NCBI GenBank assembly: GCA_002482545.1
Contig: DLGF01000016.1
Span: forward strand, 124,001-188,000
From: Sporomusaceae bacterium UBA7701
Lineage (GTDB): Bacteria; Bacillota; Negativicutes; Sporomusales; UBA7701
DNA: 64,000 nucleotides
Direction of reading: 5' to 3'
Position 1 is the stretch's first letter, and each line of letters opens with the position of its first letter. This document shows positions 55,610-64,000 of this stretch, in pieces. Both the position numbers and the translations under genes were made by a program. The notes below the pieces were generated by a model. That model worked only from the letters and a program-made list of their open reading frames with translations, was not told the DNA's origin and did not search any database.

Positions 55610-56929
55610 ATGGCAAAAACCTTTCGGGGTGGTGTGCATCCCGACGACCAAAAGCGCTATACCGCGGCAAAGCCGATTGAAGTGGCGCCGGTGCCGCAAA
55701 AAGTAATTATTCCCACCAGGCAACATATTGGTGCGCCTTGCACCGCGGTCGTTAAAGTTGGGGACCTGGTAAAAAAAGGTCAAGTTATCGCCGAGGCCCA
55801 GGCTTTTGTTTCCAGCCCGGTGCATGCTTCCATTTCCGGTAAAGTGGCCGAGATCGCCGAATATCCGCATCCTGTTTTCGGCGCCTGTACCGCGATTGTC
55901 ATTGAGAGCGACGGACTCGACGAATGGGTTGAGGGATTGCCGCTTGAGCGGGATTGGGAAACTTTAGAAGCCAACGCCATTAAAGACATTATTCGCCAGG
56001 CCGGCATAGTCGGCATGGGCGGCGCCACTTTTCCGACTCATGTCAAGATGGCTCCTCCGCCGGAAAAGGCCATTGATTCGCTGATTCTGAACGCAGCCGA
56101 GTGCGAACCTTTCCTTACCGCCGACCATCGGGTCATGCTGGAAGCGGCGGAGCGGGTCGTAACCGGTATGCGGATATCCATGAAGGTACTCGGCGTTACC
56201 AAGGGTTATATTGGTATTGAAGAAAACAAGCCGGACGCCATCGCGGTGATGCAGAAAGCCGTCACCGGAACCGGCATTGTGGTGGTCCCCCTCAAAACCA
56301 AGTACCCGCAAGGAGCAGAGAAGACCCTCATCAAAGTGATTGTTGACCGAGAGGTTCCTTCCGGCGGATTGCCGATGGATGTCGGCGTGGTGGTGCAAAA
56401 CGTGGGCACGGTGGTGGCCATCGCCGATGCCGTACAAAAAGGCCTGCCGCTTATCGAACGGGTAACCACCGTAACCGGCGGAGCGGTAAATGAGCCGAAA
56501 AATCTTCTCCTGCGCGTAGGCACAACCTTCGCTCAGGCTATTGAACTTTGCGGCGGTTTCAAAGAATCGCCGGCCAAGCTGATTATGGGCGGACCGATGA
56601 TGGGCATGGCCCAGTGCCGCATTGATGTGCCGGTTATTAAGGGAACATCCGGCATCCTGGCGCTCAGCTCTTCGGATGTAAATGCCGGCGAGGAGAAACC
56701 CTGCATCCGCTGCGGCCGGTGCGTAAACGCCTGCCCGATGGGACTGGTGCCCAGCATGCTCAGCATTCTTGGCCAGCAGGGCCTTTATGAGACGGCGAAA
56801 GAGGATTTCGACCTTCTGGACTGCGTGGAATGCGGTTCTTGCGTATATGTCTGTCCGGCTAAGCGGAATATTGTTCATTATGTTAAATACCTCAAGGCTC
56901 AAAACGCGGCGGCAGCCGCCAAGAAATAG
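55610..56929 (+). CDS. rnfC: Na+/H+-translocating ferredoxin:NAD+ oxidoreductase subunit C
   Basis: 439 residues, cytoplasmic. It carries the RnfC N-terminal domain (FRGGVHPDDQKRYTA), an NADH/FMN-like fold segment (GIVGMGGATFPTHVKMAPP, LNAAECEPFLTADHR), SLBB region and two [4Fe-4S] clusters near the C-terminus (CIRCGRCVNACP and CVECGSCVYVCP). It exchanges electrons with NAD(H). It is 27 nt after the RseC-like gene and heads the order C-D-G-E-A-B. Confidence 0.96.
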   Translation: MAKTFRGGVHPDDQKRYTAAKPIEVAPVPQKVIIPTRQHIGAPCTAVVKVGDLVKKGQVIAEAQAFVSSPVHASISGKVAEIAEYPHPVFGACTAIVIESDGLDEWVEGLPLERDWETLEANAIKDIIRQAGIVGMGGATFPTHVKMAPPPEKAIDSLILNAAECEPFLTADHRVMLEAAERVVTGMRISMKVLGVTKGYIGIEENKPDAIAVMQKAVTGTGIVVVPLKTKYPQGAEKTLIKVIVDREVPSGGLPMDVGVVVQNVGTVVAIADAVQKGLPLIERVTTVTGGAVNEPKNLLLRVGTTFAQAIELCGGFKESPAKLIMGGPMMGMAQCRIDVPVIKGTSGILALSSSDVNAGEEKPCIRCGRCVNACPMGLVPSMLSILGQQGLYETAKEDFDLLDCVECGSCVYVCPAKRNIVHYVKYLKAQNAAAAAKK

Positions 56930-56941
56930 GAGGTGGGCGGT

Positions 56942-57937
56942 ATGAGCGCAGAAACCAAAGTCGAAGTCAATCAACTCACTGTTTCGGCTTCGCCGCACAT
57001 CCGGTGCGACGAGTCCATAGCCAAAATCATGTGGACAGTTAACCTGACGCTGGCGCCGGCGGCGCTGATGTCGGTGTACTGGTTCGGCTTCCACGCCGCC
57101 GTTACCCTGGCGGTTTGCATAGGAGCCGCAGTGGGAACGGAATATCTGATTCAAAAATGGCAGGGCAAGCCAGTTACCATTAGCGACGGCAGCGCTTTCC
57201 TCACCGGCATGCTGCTGGCGATGAACATTCCCGCCACGGTGCCGTGGTATATGCCGCTATTGGGCTCTTTTGTGGCCATTTCGATTGCGAAACACACCAT
57301 GGGCGGCCTGGGTTATAACATTTTCAACCCCGCGCTCATCGGACGGGCCTTCATGCTGGCGTCGTGGCCGATTGCGATGACCACCTGGCCGGCGCTGGCG
57401 GGGGCGGTGGACGGCGTTACTTCGGCTACCCCGCTGGGGATGCTGAAACTCCAAGGCTATGAGAAACTGGTCGCCACCTTTGGGGATACAGCGAACTTGT
57501 ATCAGTCCATGTTCCTTGGTTCCCGCAGCGGAAGCTCCGGCGAGACCTCGGCCCTTATTCTCATTCTCGGCGGGATTTACCTGATTTACCGGGGCTATAT
57601 CAACTGGCAGGTACCGGCTTTCATGATCGGGACGGTGGGCGTTCTGACCTGGGCTTTCGGCGGGCATGCCGGACTGTTCAGCGGCGATCCGTTGTTCCAC
57701 ATGATGGCCGGCGGTCTGATTCTGGGGGCATTCTTCATGGCCACCGACATGGTGACCATCCCGATTACGGTTAAAGGGCAGATTGTTTTCGCGATCGGCG
57801 CCGGTGCGCTGACCGTGCTCATTCGCTTGCTGGGCGGCTATCCGGAAGGCGTCTGCTATGCCATCCTGCTGATGAACTCGGTTACTCCGCTTATTGACCG
57901 GTTGATCAAGCCCGAAAAATACGGAGCGAGGAGGTAG
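56942..57937 (+). CDS. rnfD: Rnf complex subunit D, flavin-bearing membrane subunit
   Basis: 331 residues from ATG 56942, with AGGAGGTG upstream (an in-frame GTG at 56933 overlaps that site). About nine membrane helices. The flavin attachment region VDGVTSATPLGMLK contains the Thr that binds FMN covalently in RnfD/NqrB; GGLGYNIFNPALIGRAFML is a conserved helix. Confidence 0.95.
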   Translation: MSAETKVEVNQLTVSASPHIRCDESIAKIMWTVNLTLAPAALMSVYWFGFHAAVTLAVCIGAAVGTEYLIQKWQGKPVTISDGSAFLTGMLLAMNIPATVPWYMPLLGSFVAISIAKHTMGGLGYNIFNPALIGRAFMLASWPIAMTTWPALAGAVDGVTSATPLGMLKLQGYEKLVATFGDTANLYQSMFLGSRSGSSGETSALILILGGIYLIYRGYINWQVPAFMIGTVGVLTWAFGGHAGLFSGDPLFHMMAGGLILGAFFMATDMVTIPITVKGQIVFAIGAGALTVLIRLLGGYPEGVCYAILLMNSVTPLIDRLIKPEKYGARR

Positions 57938-57942
57938 GAAAA

Positions 57943-58512
57943 ATGGCGCATGACGCACATGGACACGACTCCGACAACAGTATTTTCAAGATTGGCATGA
58001 ATCTGACCATCGCCTGTCTGCTGTCTGGGGCGATCATTGCCGGAACCTACGCCGTAACGGCGCCGGTGGCGGCCAAGGAACGCGTTAACTTAAAGAATAA
58101 GGCTATGAAGGAACTGGTTGCCGACGCCCAGAGCTTCAAGGCGATTGAAGGCAAGACCGATTGGTATACCGCGGAAAAGGACGGCAAGATTGTCGCCTAT
58201 GTTGTTCCGGCGGAAAGCAAGGGCTACGGCGGTGCCATTAAAATGCTGACGGCGGTTACCCCCGAAGGCAAGATCATCGACTATAAAATCCTGGCTCACA
58301 ACGAAACGCCGGGCCTCGGCGATAAGGCCAGCGAGCCTAAATTCAGCAAACAGTTTGCCGGTAAAAAGGCTGAGGACCTTGAAGTGGTGAAAGTTCCCAC
58401 TGACAAAAATATTCAGGCGTTAACCGGAGCGACCATTACCTCCCGCGCCGTCACCAAGGGTATCCGGGAAGCGGTGGAGCAGGTCGCTGCTTACGCCAGC
58501 CAGAAGAAGTGA
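57943..58512 (+). CDS. rnfG: Rnf complex subunit G, FMN-binding
   Basis: 189 residues with one N-terminal membrane anchor (MNLTIACLLSGAIIAGTYAV) and an FMN-binding domain on the outside. The covalent FMN motif is TGATITSRAVTKGI, and NETPGLGDKASEPKF is the conserved loop. It starts 6 nt after rnfD. Confidence 0.95.
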   Translation: MAHDAHGHDSDNSIFKIGMNLTIACLLSGAIIAGTYAVTAPVAAKERVNLKNKAMKELVADAQSFKAIEGKTDWYTAEKDGKIVAYVVPAESKGYGGAIKMLTAVTPEGKIIDYKILAHNETPGLGDKASEPKFSKQFAGKKAEDLEVVKVPTDKNIQALTGATITSRAVTKGIREAVEQVAAYASQKK

Positions 58513-58522
58513 GGTGGGCCAA

Positions 58523-59191
58523 GTGAACAATCCGAATCAAAGCTTATGGGAAATCTTTTATAAAGGCTTATTCGAACAGAACCCGATCTTTCGGCTGGCC
58601 CTGAGCCTTTGTCCGGCTCTGGCGGTCACTTCGACGGTTGTAAACGCGCTGGCCATGGGGCTGTCGGTATTATTCGTCATCACCGCCAACAACGTGGTTG
58701 TGTCCCTTTTCCGGCACTGGGTAAACCCCAAGGTTCGCGTGCCGGTATTCATCACCTCGATCGCAACTATCGTCACCGTAGTGCAATTGGTACTGGAGGC
58801 GTATTTCCCGGAACTGTTCAAAGCGCTCAGCATTTATCTGGCCCTCATCGTGGTCTTCGCGATCATCCTGGCGCGGGCCGAGGTCTTTGCCGCCAAAAAC
58901 ACGGTTGTGCCCTCCTTCTTTGACGGTTTTGGCATGGGCGCCGGTTTTGCCGGCGCGATGGTGCTCATCGGCGTCATTCGGGAACTGTTCGGTGCGGGTA
59001 CGATATTCGGCTTCCAAGTGTTCAGCGACGCCTATAACCCTGTGCTGATCATGATTTTACCGCCGGGCGGCTTCATTCTGATCGGAGTAATGATCGCCGG
59101 CATCAATCTGTTCGGCGAATATCAGGAAAAGAACCGGGCGGCCAAGGCTAAGGCCGGCGCCACCCCGGCTTTGCAAGGGAGTGAGGCGTAA
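58523..59191 (+). CDS. rnfE: Rnf complex subunit E
   Basis: 222 residues from GTG 58523, with GAGGTGGG upstream; a GTG at 58514 would precede that spacing. Six membrane helices; FRLALSLCPALAVTSTVVNAL and ARAEVFAAKNTVVPS are family landmarks, with Cys in the membrane half as in RnfE/NqrD (binding a membrane [2Fe-2S] with RnfA). It overlaps rnfA by one base. Confidence 0.94.
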   Translation: MNNPNQSLWEIFYKGLFEQNPIFRLALSLCPALAVTSTVVNALAMGLSVLFVITANNVVVSLFRHWVNPKVRVPVFITSIATIVTVVQLVLEAYFPELFKALSIYLALIVVFAIILARAEVFAAKNTVVPSFFDGFGMGAGFAGAMVLIGVIRELFGAGTIFGFQVFSDAYNPVLIMILPPGGFILIGVMIAGINLFGEYQEKNRAAKAKAGATPALQGSEA

Positions 59192-59772
59192 TGGGCGAAT
59201 ATTTTACGCTATTCATGGGAGCGGTCATCGTCAACAACTTCGTGTTGACCCGCTTCCTGGGGCTTTGTATCTTCTTCGGTGTTTCCAAAAACCTGAATGC
59301 CTCGGTCGGCATGGGGATGGCCGTGACCTCGGTCATGACGCTCAGCTCGATTCTGGCTTGGGCTGTGTATAACTACGTGCTTCACCCGTACAACCTGACG
59401 TTTCTCACGACCATTGTTTTCGTGGTGTTGATCGCCAGCTTTGTGCAATTGCTGGAGATGATCATCAAGAAGCACGCCCCTGCGCTCTATAATATGTGGG
59501 GGATTTATCTCGTGCTGATCGCCACCAACTGCATCGTTCTTGGCGTTCCGCTGCTCAATGCCGAGTCTCACTTCAGTTTTCTCAAGAGCGTCGTGCATGC
59601 CATCGGATCGGGCGTCGGTTTTGCCCTGGCCATTATCCTGATGGCCAGCCTGCGCGAAAAATTACAGTATGCGGATGTGCCGAAATCACTGCAAGGTCTG
59701 GGGATCGCCTTTATCCTCGCGGGGATGCTGGCCCTTTCCTTCTTCGGTTTTTCCGGCATGATCCCGCTATAA
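59191..59772 (+). CDS. rnfA: Rnf complex subunit A
   Basis: 193 residues, six membrane helices, inverted in topology relative to RnfE. VNNFVLTRFLGLCIFFGVS and LVLIATNCIVLGVPLLN carry the conserved Cys. TAATG overlap with rnfE shows translational coupling. Together RnfA and RnfE form the membrane electron path. Confidence 0.95.
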   Translation: MGEYFTLFMGAVIVNNFVLTRFLGLCIFFGVSKNLNASVGMGMAVTSVMTLSSILAWAVYNYVLHPYNLTFLTTIVFVVLIASFVQLLEMIIKKHAPALYNMWGIYLVLIATNCIVLGVPLLNAESHFSFLKSVVHAIGSGVGFALAIILMASLREKLQYADVPKSLQGLGIAFILAGMLALSFFGFSGMIPL

Positions 59773-59786
59773 GGAGGTGCGGATAA

Positions 59787-60677
59787 ATGAGCACATCAGT
59801 TTTGATTTTGGTTGTGCTGGCGAGTCTTGGCCTGATATTTGGCTTTATTCTCGCTTTTGCCAATAGGAAGTTCGCTATCGAAGTCAACCCACTCATCCAC
59901 ATCGTGGAAGACGTGCTTCCCAAGGGGCAGTGCGGCGCCTGCGGCTATGCCGGATGCATGGCCTATGCCGAGGCCGTCGTACTCAACCCGGATGTTGCGC
60001 CGAATCTCTGCATTCCCGGGAAAGAGCCCGTTGCCAAGGCGGTCGCCGAATTGACCGGCAAAACCGCCGCAGCGGTTGAGCCCCGCGTGGCCCAGGTCAA
60101 GTGCGCCGGCTCGAACGAAAAAGCGGTAAGGGGCTATGATTATGCCGGCGTCGATGACTGCGTGGCCGCCAACCTGTTGTTTGGCGGGCCCAAGTCGTGT
60201 AAATACGGCTGCCTCGGTCTTGGCACCTGCGTCCGCAATTGTCCTTTTGATGCAATGACCATGAGCCCTGCGGGACTGCCGGTCATTGATCCGGACAAAT
60301 GCACCGGGTGCGGGAAATGCGAGACGGTCTGCCCCAAGAAAGTCATCGCCATGCTGCCGCTGGGCGCTCATGTGCGGGTGAACTGCAACTCCCGGGATAA
60401 GGGCCCCGTTGCCCGCAAAGCTTGCACCGCCGCTTGCATCGGCTGCTCGCTCTGCGTCCGGGAATGTCCCTATGGCGCCGTCAAGGTGGAGAACAACCTG
60501 GCGGTAGTCGATTCGGCTATCTGCCGGGAACAGTGCTCGGACGCCAAATGCCTGGCCAAATGCCCGACAAAAGCGATCCGGCCGGCGGTTCTCGGCATCG
60601 TGCCGGGGACGGAGGATCAGGCCAGTGTGGAAGCCGCCTGCCCGTCTTGTGTAAAATCAACGGCGGCGGCCGGTTAA
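59787..60677 (+). CDS. rnfB: Rnf complex subunit B, ferredoxin-accepting Fe-S protein
   Basis: 296 residues. N-terminal membrane helix (VLILVVLASLGLIFGFILAF), the four-Cys Fe-S domain GQCGACGYAGCMAYAEAV, another cluster segment (CKYGCLGLGTCVRNCPF) and ferredoxin motifs CTGCGKCETVCP and CIGCSLCVRECP, plus further Cys near the end. It takes electrons from reduced ferredoxin. It is the last gene of the Rnf set; a terminator follows. Confidence 0.96.
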   Translation: MSTSVLILVVLASLGLIFGFILAFANRKFAIEVNPLIHIVEDVLPKGQCGACGYAGCMAYAEAVVLNPDVAPNLCIPGKEPVAKAVAELTGKTAAAVEPRVAQVKCAGSNEKAVRGYDYAGVDDCVAANLLFGGPKSCKYGCLGLGTCVRNCPFDAMTMSPAGLPVIDPDKCTGCGKCETVCPKKVIAMLPLGAHVRVNCNSRDKGPVARKACTAACIGCSLCVRECPYGAVKVENNLAVVDSAICREQCSDAKCLAKCPTKAIRPAVLGIVPGTEDQASVEAACPSCVKSTAAAG

Positions 60678-60680
60678 TAA

Positions 60681-60708
60681 AAAGGAGGGGAAACCCCTCC
60701 TTTTTTCT
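60681..60708 (+). terminator. Intrinsic terminator of the rnf operon
   Basis: AAAGGAGGGG and CCCCTCCTTT around AAA, with T6 following. Confidence 0.92.
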
Positions 60709-60729
60709 ATTTATCGCCAATCTTCGCTA

Positions 60730-60751
60730 AAATGTCAGCCAGCTGACATTT
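60730..60751 (+). repeat. 22-bp inverted repeat downstream of rnfB
   Basis: AAATGTCAG and CTGACATTT around CCAG, a perfect 9-4-9 repeat. There is no T-run beyond TTT, so it could be an operator of the next operon (starting at 60935) or a weak second terminator. Confidence 0.55.
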
Positions 60752-60934
60752 CTTCCGGTGGAGCTTTCCTCCAGAGGCCTGCCTGGTTGCGTATCTTGAG
60801 CAGGAGCAGCGCCATCCGCCGGGAAATGCTCTAAATGCCATAAAAAGCTAAATTTATAAGGAAATTTGCAAAGTTTGCACCAAAAGGCAAATTGCTATAA
60901 AATAGATGCGTAGATTGTACATGAGGTGACGGAT

Positions 60935-61315
60935 ATGCGGTTTACCCGAGCTGATAAATGGCTGATCGGGCTGCTGTTCGCGGGAGCGGTCGGCGGCATA
61001 GGCCTGAATATGGCGGTTTTGTCCACTGCCAGCGGTCAGGAGGCCCATATCAGCAAAAACGGTCAACCGATGGAAACCATTCCCCTGCGCCCAGGGTATC
61101 ATGAGGAATTGCGCCTTGGCGGAGCAACGGGCTATAACCTTGTGGAGGCGGATAACGGCCGCATCCGGGTTAAGGAGGCCGATTGCCCTGATCAGCTCTG
61201 TGTCCGCAGCGGCTGGATCCGCGTTTCGCCGCAGCAGATTGTCTGTTTGCCCTACCGCGTGGTCATTAAGATTGAGTCTGCCCGTCCGGCTGATGTGGAC
61301 GAGATAACGAGGTAG
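60935..61315 (+). CDS. NusG-domain-II membrane-anchored protein
   Basis: 126 residues from ATG 60935 with GAGGTG upstream; a GTG at 60926 would overlap that site. One N-terminal membrane helix (LIGLLFAGAVGGIGLNMAVL) is followed by an exported domain with the motif KEADCPDQLCVRSGWI, typical of the NusG domain II family in Firmicutes, and VCLPYRVVIKIE. Genes of this family regularly sit beside Rnf or flavin-protein and Gx-transporter genes; the role is unknown. Confidence 0.85.
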   Translation: MRFTRADKWLIGLLFAGAVGGIGLNMAVLSTASGQEAHISKNGQPMETIPLRPGYHEELRLGGATGYNLVEADNGRIRVKEADCPDQLCVRSGWIRVSPQQIVCLPYRVVIKIESARPADVDEITR

Positions 61316-61316
61316 G

Positions 61317-61829
61317 ATGATGAAAACCAGACGAATCGTGATGCTCGGCCTGTTTGTCGCGATTGCCGGGGTTCTTCACGCGGTGGAGAGCTGGCTGCCG
61401 TTGCCGATACCGGTGCCGGGCGCCAAGCTGGGGCTTGCCAATATTGTGTCGCTATTTGTCATAGTGCTCTTTGGCTGGCGCGATGCTCTCGCTGTGGCTG
61501 TGCTGCGGGTCTTGCTGGGCTCGCTCCTGAGCGGGGTCTTTCTTGGCCCGGCCTTTATCCTGGCGATGAGCGGGGCGGTCCTAAGCGCTCTGGCGATGTC
61601 GTATGCCCACCAAACCTGGCGTTCGGCCTTCTCGCTGGTCGGCGTCAGTGTAATCGGGGCCGCGGTGCACAATATCACTCAGATTACGGCGGCGGCCATA
61701 TTGGTAGCCAGCGCGGACCTTTACTGGTATTTGCCGTATCTCATGCTGCTGGCTCTCCCCACCGGAGTGGCAACCGGACTCACGGGCGCTTTCTTTCTCG
61801 CCCGGTTGCCGTCTTCCGTCAGAGAATAG
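61317..61829 (+). CDS. Gx transporter family protein (heptaprenyl diphosphate synthase component I-like)
   Basis: 170 residues, five to six hydrophobic segments. PVPGAKLGLANIVSLFVIVLFG and FLGPAFILAMSGAVLSALAM fit the Gx/Hpre_diP_synt_I pattern. It begins 1 nt after the NusG-II gene. The family was once annotated as a heptaprenyl diphosphate synthase component but looks like an ECF-type S component. The substrate is unknown. Confidence 0.82.
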   Translation: MMKTRRIVMLGLFVAIAGVLHAVESWLPLPIPVPGAKLGLANIVSLFVIVLFGWRDALAVAVLRVLLGSLLSGVFLGPAFILAMSGAVLSALAMSYAHQTWRSAFSLVGVSVIGAAVHNITQITAAAILVASADLYWYLPYLMLLALPTGVATGLTGAFFLARLPSSVRE

Positions 61830-61917
61830 AATTTCTTGGGGAATTTTGCAAGGATTTATCCGGCTGCCTGTAGAACAGATAACAAAAGTTATAATCATCC
61901 GAGGGGAGGTTATACTG

Positions 61918-62184
61918 TTGAAAGGCGGAAACAGCAATTTTGGTGTGCTAGCCCTGTTTCTCATACTGGGCGCGGTGCTCGGCGGAATCCTCGGAGAACT
62001 TATAGCTGGCTGGTCACTGGGCGGGATTACGCCATTTCTGGTAAAGACTTTTCCCATTTTCGACCAACCGCCAGTTACGATTAATTTGTATATCATTCAG
62101 TTGGTCATCGGACTTTCGCTGCACCCCAACCTCATCAGCTTATTGGGGGTAATCGCGGCTTACTTCGTCTTCCGCCGTTTTTAG
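61918..62184 (+). CDS. DUF4321-domain small membrane protein
   Basis: 88 residues from TTG 61918, with GGGGAGGT 8 nt upstream; the frame is open from 61846 but without a ribosome site. Two hydrophobic segments (FGVLALFLILGAVLGGILGELI and the C-terminal IIQLVIGLSLHPNLISLLGVIAAYFVF) match the DUF4321 pattern. The family commonly precedes maf and mreB in Firmicutes. Function unknown. Confidence 0.8.
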   Translation: MKGGNSNFGVLALFLILGAVLGGILGELIAGWSLGGITPFLVKTFPIFDQPPVTINLYIIQLVIGLSLHPNLISLLGVIAAYFVFRRF

Positions 62185-62220
62185 CCATCCGGGAGACGCG
62201 TGGGATATCCGGGAGGATGT

Positions 62221-62796
62221 ATGGAAATCATTCTTGCCTCCGCTTCGCCCCGAAGGGAGGAACTGCTTCGGCAGATTGACTGCAAATTTACCATAATTAC
62301 TAGCGATATTGTGGAAGATAACGACCAAGACATACCGCCGGAAAAGCTGGCTGTTCTTCAGGCCAAGGCCAAGGCCTTGGATGTGGCGGCCAGGAAAGGC
62401 GCCTCCGGGGCGCTCGTCATCGGGGCCGACACGATCGTTGTCGGGAACAACCGGGTCTATGGCAAACCCCGCGATGAAGCGGACGCCGAAAGAATGCTGC
62501 AGGAGCTTCAGGGACGGGACCATCAGGTCATAAGCGGCGTGGCGGTGGTTTACAAAGGCGAAGTCTGGACGGATTACGCCACGACCAGGGTTGCTCTCCG
62601 CCCGCTTTCCCCCGGCGAAATAAAACGGTACGTCGCTACCGGCGAACCGTTGGACAAAGCGGGGGCCTACGCGATTCAGGGCGTGGGTGCACTCCTGGTG
62701 GAGGAAATTGCCGGTTCGTATACCAATGTCGTCGGCTTGCCGCTGACGACGCTCAATAAGCTGCTACACCGTTCAGTAGGGGTTGATTTGCTTTGA
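62221..62796 (+). CDS. maf: Maf-family nucleotide pyrophosphatase
   Basis: 191 residues from ATG 62221 with GGGAGGATG upstream. The signature ILASASPRREELLRQ is at residues 4-18, VIGADTIVV and GKPRDEADAERML follow, and YAIQGVGALLVEEIAGSYTNVVGLPL is the C-terminal conserved region. The family hydrolyses dTTP, UTP or modified nucleotides and has been linked to septum formation. It overlaps radC by 4 nt and leads to mreB. Confidence 0.94.
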   Translation: MEIILASASPRREELLRQIDCKFTIITSDIVEDNDQDIPPEKLAVLQAKAKALDVAARKGASGALVIGADTIVVGNNRVYGKPRDEADAERMLQELQGRDHQVISGVAVVYKGEVWTDYATTRVALRPLSPGEIKRYVATGEPLDKAGAYAIQGVGALLVEEIAGSYTNVVGLPLTTLNKLLHRSVGVDLL

Positions 62797-63494
62797 ACGG
62801 GTCACTGCCGGACAAGCCCCTGACAATTAAACAGCTTCCGGAGGACGAACGCCCGCGGGAAAAGCTCCTGGCTAAGGGGGCGGCGGCGCTGAGCAACGCC
62901 GAACTGGTCGCCATTCTGCTGCGGACCGGGACCAGCCGGGATTCTGCCGTCCGTCTCGCGGAGCAGCTCCTGGTAAAACACGGCGGGCTAGCCGGATTAG
63001 GCGGCATCGGTCCCCAGGAAGTGAGACGCACCAAAGGAATCGGCGCGGCGAAGGCGGTGACCCTGCTGGCTGCCGTTGAATTGGGAAAACGGCTTGCGGC
63101 GGTCGCGCCCGGCGAGCGGCTTGTCATTCGCGCGCCGCAGGATGCGGCAGACCTCTTGATGCCCAGGCTGCGCTTTGAAGCCAAGGAAAAGTTTGTCGTT
63201 TTGTTACTATCCACCAAGAACCATGTTTTGGCTACCCCGGTTATTTCAGTGGGAACATTGAACGCTTCAATCATTCACCCGCGGGAATTGTTCCGGGAAG
63301 CAATCAACTACAACGCTGCTGCGGTCATTCTTGCCCATAACCATCCTAGCGGCGACCCCACGCCAAGCCAGGAAGACATCGCTTTATCGCGAAAAATGGT
63401 GGAAGCCGGCCAACTGCTTGACATTGCGGTCCTGGATCATGTTATAATCGGCGATGGCAAGTATGTAAGCCTGAAAGAAAAGGGAATACTATAA
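62793..63494 (+). CDS. radC: RadC-family JAB-domain protein
   Basis: 233 residues from TTG 62793, which overlaps the maf stop. N-terminal HhH region (LAKGAAALSNAELVAILLRTG, LGGIGPQEVRRTKGIGAAKA) precedes the JAMM metal motif HNHPSGDPTPSQED with the distal Glu in the beginning of the domain. The historical DNA-repair name is doubtful; the biochemical role of bacterial RadC is unsettled. It is regularly placed before mreB. Confidence 0.93.
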   Translation: MNGSLPDKPLTIKQLPEDERPREKLLAKGAAALSNAELVAILLRTGTSRDSAVRLAEQLLVKHGGLAGLGGIGPQEVRRTKGIGAAKAVTLLAAVELGKRLAAVAPGERLVIRAPQDAADLLMPRLRFEAKEKFVVLLLSTKNHVLATPVISVGTLNASIIHPRELFREAINYNAAAVILAHNHPSGDPTPSQEDIALSRKMVEAGQLLDIAVLDHVIIGDGKYVSLKEKGIL

Positions 63495-63536
63495 CAGTCA
63501 AGTTTTTTATTGTTGACGAAAGGGGTCATGTTTCAT

Positions 63537-64000
63537 ATGAATTTATTCGGTTCGCTGTCCCGCGACATGGGTATAGACCTTGGCACTGCCAATACACTGG
63601 TACATGTAAAAAGCAAAGGCATTGTCCTGAACGAGCCTTCTGTGGTTGCCATTCAGCGTGATACCGGCGAGGTTCTGGCGGTAGGGGAAGAGGCCAAGCA
63701 AATGATCGGGCGGACTCCTGGCAATATTGTGGCCATCCGGCCGCTGAAAGACGGGGTTATCGCCGATTTTGACGTGACCCAGGCCATGCTCAAATATTTT
63801 ATCCGCAAAGCCATGTCCTCGCAGTCCTTTATCCGTCCCCGGGTTATTGTCGGCGTGCCTTCGGGCGTCACTGAAGTGGAAAAACGCGCCGTCATCGATG
63901 CGACCATCCAGGCGGGAGCGCGGGAAGCGTATCTGATTGAAGAGCCGATGGCTGCTGCGATCGGCGCCGGCTTACCGGTACATGAACCCACCGGCAACAT
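63537..64000 (+). CDS. mreB: Rod-shape-determining protein MreB, N-terminal part
   Basis: The gene runs off the window end; about 154 codons are visible from ATG 63537 (ATG 63528 in the same frame is possible). The start, MNLFGSLSRDMGIDLGTAN, gives the actin-fold phosphate-1 motif GIDLGTANTLVHV; PSVVAIQRDTGEVLAVGEEAK and RPLKDGVIADFDVT follow, and PRVIVGVPSGVTEVEKRA marks the next subdomain. MreB filaments guide lateral cell-wall synthesis. AAAGGGG lies upstream. The radC-mreB order supports a rod-shaped cell. Confidence 0.95.
   Translation, partial: MNLFGSLSRDMGIDLGTANTLVHVKSKGIVLNEPSVVAIQRDTGEVLAVGEEAKQMIGRTPGNIVAIRPLKDGVIADFDVTQAMLKYFIRKAMSSQSFIRPRVIVGVPSGVTEVEKRAVIDATIQAGAREAYLIEEPMAAAIGAGLPVHEPTGN

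Overview
The window looks like a chromosomal segment of an anaerobic, endospore-lineage, diderm Firmicute, most likely a Negativicute of the Sporomusaceae type. This is inferred from the gene content, not from a database match: Na+-pumping methylmalonyl-CoA decarboxylase of the Veillonella type, an Rnf complex, a trimeric electron-bifurcating [FeFe]-hydrogenase with Rex, LonB beside Lon, an O-antigen-ligase-like protein, a valine T-box, and GC-rich codon use. No prophage, IS element or CRISPR array was seen; nearly all of the sequence is metabolic and housekeeping DNA in co-directional operons.

Layout. 1-900: end of a chemoreceptor gene, then four tRNA genes (His, Gln, Lys, Leu) behind a consensus promoter. 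1022-7391: an IclR-type regulator and a branched-chain 2-oxoacid fermentation operon (butyrate kinase, phosphate butyryltransferase, four-subunit 2-oxoacid:ferredoxin oxidoreductase, membrane protein). 7395-9115, minus strand: a radical SAM/SPASM enzyme translationally coupled to a 140-residue protein with 20 cysteines, every one in a C-X-P motif; this is the best candidate for an undescribed system. 9289-17663: tRNA-Gly and the proteostasis genes tig, clpP, clpX, lonB, lon, engB. 17719-22639: siroheme-decarboxylase-like pair, a second phosphate butyryltransferase and a second 2-oxoacid:ferredoxin oxidoreductase. 22733-31570: polyprenyl synthase, FadR-type regulator, tatC, a T-box (GUC specifier) before a GNAT gene and valS, folC and an O-antigen-ligase-like gene. 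31755-40910: a hydrogenase island with a putative sensory [FeFe]-hydrogenase-like protein, DRTGG, PHP and ATPase proteins, then hydC/hydB/hydA and rex. 41290-42379: a small membrane protein and a DUF1836 protein.

42931-53630 is a nearly complete succinate-to-propionate module: CoA transferase, two-part methylmalonyl-CoA mutase, MeaB, epimerase, the Na+-translocating decarboxylase (with its delta subunit apparently split into two genes, one of only 51 codons), and a MatC-like dicarboxylate carrier preceded by a near-perfect Rex-type operator. 55163-61829 holds an RseC-like gene, rnfCDGEAB, a NusG-domain-II protein and a Gx transporter. 61918-64000 has a DUF4321 protein, maf, radC and the start of mreB.

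Together the genes describe a fermenter that oxidises 2-oxoacids with ferredoxin, balances NADH and ferredoxin through the bifurcating hydrogenase and Rnf, makes ATP through butyrate/branched-chain acyl kinase, and conserves energy as a Na+ gradient from methylmalonyl-CoA decarboxylation. Several intergenic regions hold structured RNA candidates (40975-41131, 42697-42856, 54436-54745) that I could not assign to a known class.
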